This document shows positions 33,651 to 44,853 of a stretch of 64,000 nucleotides of DNA, one piece after another. The stretch comes from Embiotoca jacksoni. Lineage: Eukaryota; Chordata; Actinopteri; Embiotocidae. Position 1 is the stretch's first letter. Every line of letters begins with the position of its first letter. The notes beneath the pieces were generated by a model. That model was not told the origin of the DNA. It did no database searches and saw only the letters and a list, made by a program, of their open reading frames with translations. Both the position numbers and the translations under genes were made by a program. The stretch spans positions 15,212,585 through 15,276,584 of the forward strand of contig JAKOON010000012.1 of NCBI GenBank assembly GCA_022577435.1, given 5' to 3'.

Positions 33651-35914
33651 GTAAGTTTCATGAATATTTGACTGCGCTCACTAGTTTTGACTGGAGTCGC
33701 TTCCGCTCGCACCGTACTGAGCCCTCCGGAGAGTTGTTAAGCAACGTGTCGACGGGACACGTTACTGTTTCAGGGGTCGACGTTAGCCTCCTTTTGGGGC
33801 CTCTGTGCTGCCGTCGTTTTCCAAGCCTGGGAGCGCGCTAAGTCCCGCCCTCACCGCGCCGTGATTGGCCATCGCGGCTGGCGCAGCGGTTTGATTGGAC
33901 GCGCTTGCGCGTATATCAAAAATACGGGTTGGGGGAACATGTTGCTAGTTAGCAAGTTAGCAACGGATACACAGCGGCAGAGCCACAACAGTTTAACCTC
34001 ATTTGTGTCTCGGTGCGAAAAGTGTTTCTGACACGAAAAAGAGTTTTCTCGGAGAATCGTACACGGCAACAGAAACTGTTAGTCGCTTCTTCTTTTTTTT
34101 TTTTTTTTAAGTGTCCGACGGTTGGTGGTCAAACAGCTGGAGACGCGTCCGGACAGTCGGCACCAGAGTCCGCAGCTCCAAGTGTCACAGAGTTGTGTCC
34201 GGGATCCGGGTCGTTTAACTTTGCACAAAGAGGGAGATGCGGCATCGATGAGGTCTCAACAAGCAGCAGCCTCCCGCTCACATAGTCTCCGACCCCGTGA
34301 TCTCAGTCAGGACGCGTTGTAGTTCACTTCACAGTTACACGTGTGTTCAACGCAACAAAAAAATAAAAAATAAAAAAAATGGGGGGGTCAGCGACCTGAA
34401 GTCATAAGACACCGTCTCTGGAGGACATGTCGTTGATGGGCTCCTACTGCTGTTAGTCCTGCAGTCGTTTGACCAACAATACACAGTAGACGGAGACAGA
34501 GAGCCCAACGAGCTGCTTCTCAAAAGTTAGAAACGTGACGTCTGCACGGACCTCAACATCTGTCTGAACCTGATCATGTTTATCTCATCTCAATATCCTG
34601 ACTAGTATAGCCTAAGGTATCGTGGTGTATGTATATATTGTATTATTAATGACAGCTTTCTATTTTCTTTGATATTTATTTTTGGATTTGTCCGTATAGT
34701 TACTCATCTTTTCTTCTTTTATGTCTTGACCTGCCTCTGAGAAGCTGATTGATCGAGTCCCCTGTGGATTAATGAAGTCTTGTTTTACATGAACATTTGC
34801 CAGCACACATAAGATGAAGCTTGCTTCAAATCAATAAAGCAGGTAGTCAAGGTAAAGGACAATATTGATTTCATGTAAAGATCACATTAAGGCATGTTAA
34901 GATGGGTGTCCTACCTTGCTTACTAATTTGTGTCTTGATGTATGATTTGTTTTTTTTTTTTACCCACACCAAAAGTCTGAATATCTGTTTTGGTTGGTTC
35001 TTAAAATGACAACACTGAAAAATCACAAATCTACCACTACACTATTTAAGGCTTTTAAAAGTTTAATCTCTGGTTACCAGATTTCTTCTACTTCACTTAA
35101 AGTCCACAGTCTTTATATGTGCAATGCAGAGTTCAAGTTTCCACATCCTAGTTGTGTAAGTTACCAATTTGAATCAGGATGCGCATTCAAACTACTTGTG
35201 ATGTCACAAATCCTGCTTGCAGGTACATTTCCTTCACCTCGACCTGGATTTTAGGTGAAGGCAGATACATCTTTCAATACCAGCATATAAACTTTAAAAC
35301 AATCTCCAAGGATCATGGACCTGAGAGCTTAATGCACTGCTGCTTGAGAAAACAGTCCAAATAGACAAAACGCAAGCAAATTAAGAAAAAAATTGTCACC
35401 AATTGGACAATATAGCTGCAGCATTTAGAAAAAAAATATTCAAATATACAACCAAATACAAAAACAAGCCCCAAAAAGCACAGAAAAGTGATGGACACGG
35501 CTCGGACAAGCTTGTTGTTGCAGTTTTGTGACTCATGAATAGTCGAGTTCAGTAATTTCATGGGTTATGAAGCGTTGCAACAGATTGTCTCAGCCACGCC
35601 CATCACTGGTGTTGTTTCTGTATTTGTTTGTGCTTTCTGTGTTTGCGGCTCATCTCTATATTGGTAACATCCTCTGCAAACTAAATATGAATGCCTGTGT
35701 TGTCAAATTGGTGAAGTTTTCTTGATTTACTTGTGTTTTCTTAGGCTTTAGTGTGTGAAGCTCTCAGAGTCACTTATTTAACTGTCAAACTAGCAAACAT
35801 AAGTTATTTTTTTTTACAGTGAACATCAAACAACTAAGAGGAGTAACAATGAGCAAAGCAGTAAAAGTTCAAATGGAAGTGAATTTGACTTGGATAGGCT
35901 GCGGCACTGATAGA

Positions 35915-36240
35915 GAGGGGTAGACAGACAGACACTTTATTAATCCCGCAAGGGGACATTTTGTAAAAGGTTAAGGAAGATCTGAGAGGTATGGAGGAAC
36001 CAGATGGCAATTGAAGATGAGCAGTAGAATCTTGTATTGAACCCATTAATGAACAGGGAGCCAGTGGAGGTGGATGAGGACAGGGACTTATGTGGATGGT
36101 GGGTGATGATATTAGCAGCAGAGTTTTAAATGAGTTGGAGCTGATGGAGAAGTTCATTGGGAACACTAGAGAGGATGGCATTGCAACCATCAATGCAAGA
36201 TGTTACCAGGGCGTGAGTAAGGACTGAAGGGCTGCGCCAA
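35915..36240. repeat. Teleost dispersed repeat (ACTTTATTAATCCCGCAAGG type plus linked block)
   Basis: The stretch begins GACAGACAGACACTTTATTA and ATCCCGCAAGGGGACATTTT, a common tail motif in fish repeats. The block after it has GGGAGCCAGTGGAGGTGGAT, GGTGATGATATTAGCAGCAG and AGTTTTAAATGAGTTGGAGC, then CAAGATGTTACCAGGGCGTG. I remember these motifs in this order from abundant teleost repeats. The two parts may be independent insertions. Confidence 0.6.
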
Positions 36241-36629
36241 GAGAGAGAATTTAATCTCATATATTATTAAAAACAAACAAGTTAGATAGTCTACATTGAA
36301 AATACAGGACCCAAAGCACAGCCACAGTGCAACAGCAGTGAGGACACGCGTAATGTCCAACTGAGGATGAACAAGGTTAGAAAACTACAACAAACACAGC
36401 TTTCTCAGTTTAGGCCTGGGCTGTGGCTAATGAAACACAACTCCACATGATGACTAATTACCCGGACAAGTAAGAAAGACTGGGGGATGTTCTGGAGATT
36501 AAAGAAGGTGCAAGAACATCAGTGTGCTACTGAACATGGATATACATACAAACAAAATGACACAAAAGTGCAAGATTCAATTTTGCCTGAGAAGATGAAA
36601 AGAGGCCTGATGAGTGCCGGTAGCACTTT

Positions 36630-36765
36630 CTTTGGTCAGATGGGGTCCGACATGTTTGTGAGGTGAGGACCCGACCAGGACTTCCACAGTGACAACACAC
36701 TGCCAACCATGAAACATGGAAGTGGGGATGTGCTTATTTGGGGCTTCAGTGCAAAATGTGTAGAG
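36630..36765 (+). mobile_element. Tc1/mariner-like transposase relic
   Basis: In one + frame the bases read WSD, as in the Tc1 LWSDE motif. In another they read TMKHGSGDVLIWGFSA at about 36706-36753, close to the Tc1 hallmark V-KHGGGSVMVWGCFSA. The frames are shifted relative to each other and no terminal repeats were found, so only a fragment remains. Confidence 0.65.
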
Positions 36766-37418
36766 GAGAGGGTTCAAGTTCTAATGACTAAATGAAAACA
36801 TGAATCTCTAAGGATTGATGGTAAAACTTACCTAACTTATCTAATCTGTCCTTAAAAAAATATGACATCCAAAGTAGTCATGTATAGAGTCTCATTATCA
36901 TTAGTGAGTCCATACACACTTGTGTTACACTGAGGCTGTACTTGGAGGCCTGCATTTTCATTGAAGTATTGTAAGATATTACATTTTTGAATCATGCAAC
37001 ATTTTGGTGATATTACACAAGGCTGTACTCTGTTTTGCTGTGTACAGCAAAAATACATATGCTGAAACTACTGTAAATGTGTGAAAGATTAAAAACGTGT
37101 TTATTCAAATGATGTATACTCCACTACATGACTGATTTAATTGGACTTTTCTTTGGTCGTAATAAGCAGCGGACAGTTTGTACGTTTGATGCTTTAACTT
37201 ACAGTTTGCGTATAGAAGCACTAGATGGCGACATTTACTTGTGCTTGGTCAGACAGTGTTGCAGAAGGATCTCTTTTCAGAAGCCTGTGGTTATTTAAAC
37301 AATTTGTTTCTAATGCACCCAGCTTGTTTATTGAATCCTTATTTCAAACACTGAACTTTGTTTTTAGTGAATCAAAGATGACTGATATAAGTTCTGTGTT
37401 GTTGTTTTTTTCCCCCAG

Positions 37419-37485
37419 GATTTTGAGCCAGCGTTGATGATAGCTATCAACCTCACTGTTGTGTGTAATCATAGCAGGATATGAT
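37419..37485 (+). promoter_or_regulatory. znf407: ZNF407 leader in exon 2 with two short upstream ORFs
   Basis: The stretch between the exon 2 acceptor and the main ATG carries a 15-codon uORF (ATG 37437, stop TGA 37482-37484) that ends one base before the main start. A second ATG at 37481 opens a 6-codon frame that overlaps the main start and stops at 37499-37501. It also contains the stop of the exon 1 uORF (37424-37426). Confidence 0.7.
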
Positions 37486-38137
37486 ATGGATGAAACGGTG
37501 ATATCAGGAGAGGTGGCTGTCGAGGACAAAGTGCCTGAAAGTGACACTAATAGTGGGAAGGTGCAGCCAGATGATGTGGAAATGGAGGAAGCTGCAGGAG
37601 GCTCACCCAGTCGGACCGGTGAGCCTGATGAAGCAGATCAGAAACTCGCCGAGAAGCCGTGGCAAGTCTCCGTACCCGAACATGTGGATAACCTCTGCTC
37701 AGTTTGTGGCTTCTCAGCCAAATGCCCAAGATCACTGAAGATTCACTATGCACGAAAGCACGGAAAGACCTCCGATAAAGCAGCAAAGCCTTCGGAGAAA
37801 AGTGAAAACACTGACGAAACCCAACAGCAGGCAGACACGGAGGCAGAAAGCGGTGCTGAGGTTAAACAAAACCATGAGCCTGATGTGGATGAAGCGACAT
37901 CAGCAGCCGGTGACGGTGGCATCAACACAAAGAGTTTAACTAAAAAGCAAAGTGTGCTGGACAAACAGCAGACGGATCAAGAAGAGGTGATCCCTACTCA
38001 AGAAAGAAGAGTGAGCAAGCGAATTCCAAAACCGAAGATTATTTATTCCTGCAACTACTGTGGGCAAGAGTTTAGGGACAAGTCTCCTCTAGATGTTCAC
38101 ATCCAGAGATATCACACCAAAGACACCCCATACACAT
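37486..38137 (+). CDS. znf407: ZNF407 coding exon 2 (residues 1-217 and first base of 218)
   Basis: The start chosen is ATG 37486 (MDETVISGEV...), the first Met in the frame, with a strong context (G at -3, G at +4). The exon encodes an acidic, disordered N-terminus, finger 1 (C71, C74, H87, H92), a Glu/Gln/Lys-rich linker, and finger 2 (C189, C192, H205, H210). Both fingers have CX2CX12HX4H spacing. The donor is GTAAGT at 38138. Reading on into the intron gives Cys, Lys and a stop. After HTKDTPYT one would expect the next finger of a pair, but splicing gives Phe at the place of its first Cys. In human ZNF407 the matching region lies in one giant exon, as I recall. Confidence 0.93.
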
Positions 38138-38389
38138 GTAAGTAAATCGTATTTCCTGGTGAAATCCAGTCACACACTAAATCCATGTTATTTTTAAGAT
38201 ATTATAGTTCGGTACACCGTTGAAGTTTCATCAAAATATTTATAGCTTTACAAATGCATATTTTACATATTTGATAGAATGGTAACAGATATTTTAATGT
38301 CAAATTCTAAAGTCTTTCTTTCACTATTTCTACATCTGTTGTTTAAAAAAAAAGACCTGGAAAAAGTGTATCTTTGAAATGTCTTTCAG
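38138..38389 (+). other. znf407: ZNF407 intron 2 (252 bp)
   Basis: A short phase-1 intron with a consensus GTAAGT donor and the acceptor AATGTCTTTCAG. It is AT-rich and has in-frame stops, so it is not retained coding sequence. I see no finger remnant in it. Confidence 0.85.
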
Positions 38390-40594
38390 TTGATGCTGAT
38401 GAGATCGTGGATAAAAAAGAGGAAGCTGAGGATCCAGGCAGCACCGAGAAGGCCGCTTCGGCACGAGTGGCACCCAAACGGACACTCAGCAGGTTCCAGC
38501 TGAAATGTGCAAACTGTGATTTTAGGGTCAGCACGGCTGCGCTGCTGGAGAGCCACGTTCGTATCAAACACCCGGACCAGGAGTGGTCCCGCTGCAAATT
38601 GTGCAACTTCTTTTCGGCCACATCTGAGTGGATGGAAGCTCACCTGTCCTCAGAAAGCCACATCCAGCAGCAGAATGGACAGAAGAGCTCAGAATCTTCC
38701 TCATTTGATATGTATGTTGAGAGTGTTAGCAGAGACAGTGTTGCGGATGGTGGTATTATAGAGGACGTTGTTCACGTGCCTGGTGAAGAAGGGATAGCTA
38801 CCTCCACAGAAGGAGAGCAGGAAGCTGACGAGGCGGCGGAGGCGGCCACAGCTGTGTCAGTTGAGGAGGAAGATCCAGAGCTTGAACCTCCCAAAAAGAA
38901 AAGAGGAAGACCAAAGCAAGGGTCTACGACCACTTGTGGATACTGTGGCCTGGTGGTGTCCAACGCGACCAACCTCAGTGTTCATGTTCGCCGTAAACAC
39001 AGCAAAGATTACGGCTACAGTTGCACTCTGTGCAACTATAGCTGTGTGACCAAAGGAGACATGGACCGTCACTGTTTGACAAAGAAACACGTTAGCCGTG
39101 TGGAAGAGTGTACAAATAATACCCCAGTCACCAAACAAACAAGTGCATCGCTGCAGGAACCTGCAAGTACACAAGCTCAAGACCCCAAAACACCCTCGCA
39201 GACCTCCGACAAAGAACAGGAACCTGACAACACAGCTTCCAAAGAACACAGTGGAGAGGAGCAAACTCAGTCAGACACAGGCCAGAAGAAAAGTAGATAT
39301 GACTCTGTTAATGCTTGCAGCCTCTGTGATTTTGTAGCTCAATCAATCCCTTCCCTCCATCTTCATGTCAAGAGAAAGCACACCAGAAACTATGAGTATG
39401 TCTGTTTAGCATGCAGCTACTACGCCGTAACAAGCCGGGAAATGTCTCGCCATGCCAACACAGACAAGCATAAACAGAAAAGCCACAAATATCTGGAACA
39501 ACAAGGGAGAGAAGGACGGACAGCTTCAAAGCAGAAGGAGATTACTGAGCTTCCTGAGATGAACCCCAACCTGGAATGTGAACCTGTGAGCCCCACCGAA
39601 GTGTTTGAATCTTCTTCCAGTGACTGTCAAGCTATGGAAAGCCAGAATACATCTACGTCCCCTGTCACCACGGAGCTTGTTAATGCTGACAGTGCAGATG
39701 AACAACAAGCAAAGGCTATTACACCTCCAGCTGGCGATGAACCCGATCCGACCAACGAGACAATTGGGCTAACGGCAGAGTCTGAACTCCAGCGGGCTCC
39801 GGCAGAACCTGAACCTTCGGTGGATCAGTCTGCACAGCAGGAGAGCGAGGAGGAACGGGGCAGACAAGCAGCTGATGAACATGTAAAGTCAGATGTGAGG
39901 ACCGGAGACACACAGATGTCCAAAGCCCTCCCCTTCGATGTCTGCATTGTATCCGTGAAGGCTCTTACGGAGCAGGAGCAGGCGCTGCAGGAAGGTCTGG
40001 CTCTGGAAGGCGAAGCTGCCGTGATATGTTTGACTGGAGGATTGCCAGTTTCACCTGGTTTGCCGTCTCCCAAGTCCGCATACATCAAGAAGCTCAAACC
40101 CAAGGAAGTGAAGATAAAGGACGAAGCCAAAGGAAGCAATTCTCGCATACGCTGCGAGGACTGCGGCTTCATGGCGGACGGCGTCAGCGGCCTCAACGTC
40201 CACATCTCAATGAAACATCCGTCCAAGGAGAGGCATTTCCACTGTTTGGTGTGCGGCAAGTCCTTCTACACGGAGAGCAACCTTCACCAGCACCTGACCA
40301 GCGCCGCCCACCTCCGCAACGAGCAGAACAGCGTAGAGGAGCTGCCCGAAGGGGGCGCGAGCTTCAAGTGCGTAAAATGCACCGACCGCTTCGAATCGGA
40401 GCAGGATCTGTTCGTTCACATCAAGGAGAAACACGAGGAGCTCCTGAGGGAGGTCAACAAGTACGTGCTGGAGGACACGGAGCAGATCAACCGCGAGCGC
40501 GAGGAGAACCAGGGCAGTGTGTGTAAATACTGCGGCAAGGTGTGCAAGAGCAGCAACTCCATGGCCTTCCTGGCACACATTCGCACACACACCG
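38390..40594 (+). CDS. znf407: ZNF407 coding exon 3 (residues 218-953)
   Basis: The 2,205-bp exon encodes ten C2H2 fingers, mostly in pairs. Fingers 3 and 4 are at residues 257-308, 5 and 6 at 400-451, 7 and 8 at 527-578, 9 and 10 at 806-858, 11 at 878-899, and 12 at 929-951. Finger 12 has a longer CX2CX14HX3H spacing. Before finger 5 lies KKKRGRPK (386-393), an AT-hook-like and nuclear-localisation-like stretch. The linkers at 309-385 and 579-800 are acidic, Ser/Glu-rich and poorly conserved. From residue 804 on the match to human ZNF407 is very close. The exon ends after ACACACACCG with donor GTATGT, phase 1. Local repair or fusion signs are absent. Confidence 0.97.
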
Positions 40595-40896
40595 GTATGT
40601 ATCCTGCTTTCTGCTACTCACTCACTCTTCCTCTTTCTGCTTCTCTCTGCATCTTACTCACACGTATAGAAAGTGTAGATTTGCGACAAAAGATCGAATA
40701 GTTTCTGCAGCTTTCATCTTGAAAAGTAGGTTTTCCCACCTGTTAACCGGTGCCTGGTAGTAACGCACAACTACGAAAACAAACAACGGACCTCATCTCA
40801 AACATGACTGAAGACATGCGTCTCATTCACTTTGTCAAAGGCGAGGATTTTCAAAGTTTAATGACATTTGTTGAGTTTATTGTGCGAGTTTTTCTC

Positions 40897-40926
40897 TGTT
40901 TGTTTGTTTGTTTGTTTGTTTGTTTG
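40897..40926. repeat. (TTTG)n microsatellite
   Basis: About seven TTTG units followed by a short TG run. Confidence 0.9.
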
Positions 40927-43900
40927 TGTGTGTGTGTGTGTGGCGGCGGTGCCGTCTTCTTCAAATAATGGTCAGGTAGTTCCGGCGATTATCAAATAAA
41001 ATGTCCATCCCTAGTGTACATGCATCAATGCAGTATATGCTCTGGATAAAAGCAGGTCATATAATACATCATTTTCCATGTGGTAGTAAATAAAGAATGT
41101 GAACTTAAGTAGCCCACCATGAGTTTTTTAATACACTACAGGACAACAGAGTCTTAGGAAGTCATAATGCTGTAGATAGTCAGTGCGTACCTCATCTCCC
41201 CACAAATATTTGAATTATTAACTTATAATTTAGATGCTTAGGCTTGCAATTTATGAACTTATTGAGTAGAAAGAAAACTTTGGTTAGAAACCCATAAACA
41301 TATAGATACACACACACCTCAATAGTTTTACAACTTGTGCTGCATTCATTATTAAACCTCCTGTAATTGATTTAGATTGTTATTGTGCGCCTTATGATGC
41401 CTTTTACAGTCTTTTGAGGAACACATTGAGGTTTACCCCAAAATCTAACCCTAACCCTAATCTCTCGGTGAGGCTGCTCAGCTATTAGGCCTTTGTTTTT
41501 AGCGACAACACTATCAAGTGGGGAGATACAGCCTCTCCTTTGGCAGCTCAGGCTAATGTTAAGGCTGCTATCTACTTCAGCCAGGTAATAGCTGTTTCAG
41601 TAGAGGTGAAGGTAAAGACTGATTGAGCTTCAGACCAGCAGGAGAGACGCTAATGGACCCCAGATTGGGATTCCCTGAGCAACGCTTGGTCAGAGACATG
41701 TGCGACTCATAATTGATGTGTCCATTACCAAGACTCAGTTGTAATTATAGTCAATAAGTCTCTGTAAATGTGTTAAAGCTTAGGCTAAAAGCATTGGAGG
41801 TCCAAAGAGAGGTGGGCTAATAATTTAAAATAATCAATGCAGACGTATTCAAAGCCTTTAATTTCCCTCGTGTCTGTACGTCCATGTTTGTGTATATGTG
41901 TGTTAGCGCGCGTATGCCCGGTGAGTGTGTGTATATGTCAGCCTTCATGGCTAGCTGATTATCCTCAATCCATTAAGATTTATCTTGTCATTTATAATGC
42001 AAATAATGCTGCGTCGGTCAGGGCTTCGGCTGGGAAATGTCCGGCAGGTTAAGAACACGGGGCGCTCCATTACTTTTCCCTGACCATGTGTATTAATTGC
42101 TTTTAAAATCAACTTAATGCAGGAACGAGATGTGAGGGCGCCATCAATAAATGCCCCTCTCTGCCTTCTATGGTCCATCCCCCCTTTCAGCCCAAACTTT
42201 AATGGGACTTTAATTGAAGTCCAGGCTCTGTGTGTACATGATTGTATGCGTCTTTAAGTATAAAGCGTCTGTGGAATGGGTGATAAAATGGGATGGTTTC
42301 CACTTTCAGACTCGGTGGCAGTGGATGGTTTGTGTGGGTGTTGTAGTTTTGTTGTAGGTCCTGTTAGAAAACGCTTATTAACGATAAAGATTATATTCCC
42401 AACATTTCCTCACTAAATACTGTAGTGAAGTGAACTGTTATGTCATCATAAACCCATAAAGGAATTTCAGCAAAGAAGTAAATAACGCTGCAGTAAAATA
42501 TGCTGGTATGCTTTTAATTTAGTAGAAGTATCGTCAAGGAATTTTACAGTTTATTTACCTTTACAGAAAAGGAATTTGTTCTGGTGTGCAAGCCAGTCAC
42601 CTTGTGTGCCAAAGTCAGATTTCTTCCTGCTCAAAGGAAATTGCTGAAAGGTGTAAGAATTGGAGGTTAAAATCCTGATGATAAATGTTGAGCCCCCACT
42701 CTCTTCTTATTAATGGTTCGTCTATACGTATTCATAATTCTACCCTCTGTCATAATTCTTGAGTTTTGAGGTCACTTACTTAGTGTTACTTAAGAAAATG
42801 AAAGCTTTGACACCGAGGTCCCAACAGATGGCAGCAAGTCAAGGGCGCGTGCTGAGGTTTCAAGTGATGAACACTTCATTTTTGAGGTTTACTTCTGTTT
42901 TTTCAACAGAGTTATGTCCTTGTTTATGATATTACATTTCCACTCCCCTTTATGCTATCTTGTTTGCAGAAAGCACCTATTCCTCTTCATTTTGACAACA
43001 TATGTCAGTTGTTATTATTGCTAAGTTCCCTCATTACAGTGAATTATTCCCCTTTTATGTGGTGGTCATTTATTCTGGGAGTTTGTTTGTGGGGCTGTGG
43101 AGCAGCACGGTGGGGGTCTGCCAGTTTCTGAGCTGGGAGCACATCCAAATCCTTTTAATTAAGACCTAGTTTTTATTCACTTGATTAATCAGTGAAATCA
43201 GGAGACGGTAGTGGGAGGCTGCACACAGATTTGTCAATTTGTCCCTTAAAGGAAACACGCACACGTGCTCGCATTTTGCCAATGAGGGTGCAGCTGGAAT
43301 TTGCATTTTGAGGTAAATTGGTCACTTTTTCACCGGAGTGAGCTGTCTGACCTCAGACTGAGCCTTAAAGCAATGGACGCGCATGCCATGAATTCATGTT
43401 AACACACAGGATTTGATGTGTTCTCCCAGGAGAAGCTAAGAAGCAAAATGATAAATGCTCCACTGGCCTGCCTTGTGTCTGGATACTTTAACATTTTATT
43501 TAACTTACAAACATGATCTATTTTATTGACGACGGTTCAACCAATTTGGACTTCTGAAACACATTTCAAAGTACTTTAAATCCCTTGAAGTTATTAGTGT
43601 TTTCCTTTTCCTTTTTTTTTCTTTTAACAAACACAAAAGCATTTAAAGGCATCTTCGGAGAATATTAGCGCTTTAAATGAATATGAAATGTCTGCCCTCC
43701 GAGACATTGATGAAGGATAATGGTTGGCGCTCTACATATATTTTATTTTTAGCCAAGTCCATTTTGCAACCAGATCCAGACCCAAACAAGGTAGACCAAA
43801 AATAGGCATAAGAGGGTACGTACAAAATGCTAATGGTATACCAACGGGGATTTTCAGGCTGAAGGATGAGATGGTGCTTTATTTCTACACTAACCATCAC

Positions 43901-44062
43901 CATCACCGTCACTCACGATCAAACTAATCGGTAAATGAAGTGTAGACAGATGGAGAAAAGCAAGTGTTTGAAAAGGTGACAGCCGAGTCAAAGTGAAAAC
44001 AGAAAGCAGACTGAGGAAAGACTGAAGTATTTACAGCTCTAGATTTAATTGCTGCTTTTTCC

Positions 44063-44641
44063 ATGCCAGTGCTCCCTGCTGCAGCACAGTGGAAGCACTG
44101 GTGCATAAGTGAATACAGAGTGAAGTGTACTGGCTTTCAGAAGTGTTTGGTGCAGGACCATAAGAAGACACTGGTGGACAACTTGTGTCCCAGGAGAATT
44201 GTTTGAGACCTGAAAAAGGCCAGAATTGTACAAGGATTCACGCGCTTTTTAAAACACTTTCCAGAGTATAGCAGAGAAAGTAAGTCCCTTTGCTGAATGT
44301 TCAGACCACAACTGTGACCAGCAGTTTTTAACTTTGTCCATTTTGCTGAGTCCGCATCCTGACAAACACGAACCAGCAGCTTTTCCTAAAGGCGTGCCGA
44401 TTTTCACCTCAATCTAGGATTAGAAGACAAAAGTTTCAGTATTGCAGAATGCAAATATGGCTGCCAGCATCCAAATGATTATGAAGCAAAGATGTTTATG
44501 CTGATTTCTCTGCATACCTGTTCTGGTGCAGACAGTGAATTGAATGGGTCAGATGGCAAACAACAGTTTTTCATAAATCTGATTCTTAAATTAAAAGAGC
44601 TTGTGGAGTACGGTTACAAGAACGTTTCAGACCTGGAATGA
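44063..44641 (+). pseudogene. Unidentified coding-like relic
   Basis: One + frame from ATG 44063 to TGA 44639-44641 is unusually open, with five internal stops at 44204, 44294, 44315, 44360 and 44387. It gives protein-like segments such as HKKTLVDNLCPRRIV and ARIVQGFTRFLKHFPEY, and, in the last 83 codons, ECKYGCQHPNDYEAKMFM and FFINLILKLKELVEYGYKNV. I do not recognise the family. It could be a decayed exon, a processed pseudogene, a transposon fragment or chance. Confidence 0.3.
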
Positions 44642-44742
44642 AAAGAGGTTACAGCCAGAGCTGATGAAAGAATGAAATCTTAAGAAGATACTGCAGATCT
44701 CAGGACAAAAAAAAAGTTGATTTCAGGTCTTCAGATTGAGTC

Positions 44743-44780
44743 CTTTTTTTTTTTTTTTTTTTTTTTTTAACGACCATACA

Positions 44781-44850
<70 letters not shown>
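44743..44850. repeat. Poly(T) followed by (AT)n microsatellite
   Basis: A T run at about 44743-44768 is followed by AT repeats at 44782-44850 with one TGT interruption. Confidence 0.95.

Positions 44851-44853
<3 letters not shown>

Larger units (their letters stand above)
33480..34330 (+). promoter_or_regulatory. CpG-rich promoter region of ZNF407
   Basis: CpG dinucleotides, rare in the flanks, are dense here. A palindromic E-box TCACGTGA lies at 33504-33511, upstream of exon 1. Further down are a GC box (CCCGCCC, 33844-33850), two inverted CCAAT boxes (ATTGG at 33864 and 33894), an NRF1-like GCGCTTGCGC (33901-33910) and a TATA-like TATATCAAA (33912). The second cluster lies inside intron 1. 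No start site can be fixed from sequence alone. Confidence 0.75.
33651..37418 (+). other. znf407: ZNF407 intron 1
   Basis: The intron starts GTAAGT and ends TTTTTTTCCCCCAG. It holds a promoter-like cluster near 33840-33920, A-rich and T-rich runs (34088-34110, 34353-34380), a LINE-like repeat at 35915-36240 and a Tc1-like relic at 36630-36765. The rest shows nothing coding. Confidence 0.75.

Noticed and set aside
33575..33841. An 88-codon frame at the promoter as a host protein
   Set aside because: It runs through the good GTAAGT donor at 33651; after splicing it is only a 27-codon uORF.
37459..37485. An N-terminal extension of ZNF407 starting at TTG 37459
   Set aside because: TTG is an unlikely start in vertebrates; the first ATG in the frame, 37486, has a strong context.
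38857..39264. Antisense and shifted open frames in ZNF407 exon 3, also 40026-40526 and 40207-40590
   Set aside because: They are shadows of a strongly conserved + strand coding frame with 10 zinc fingers.
41448..41459. CCCTAA repeats, also at 7960-7975 and GGGTTAGGG at 45655
   Set aside because: Only about two units each; far too short for an interstitial telomeric tract and expected by chance or inside fish repeats.
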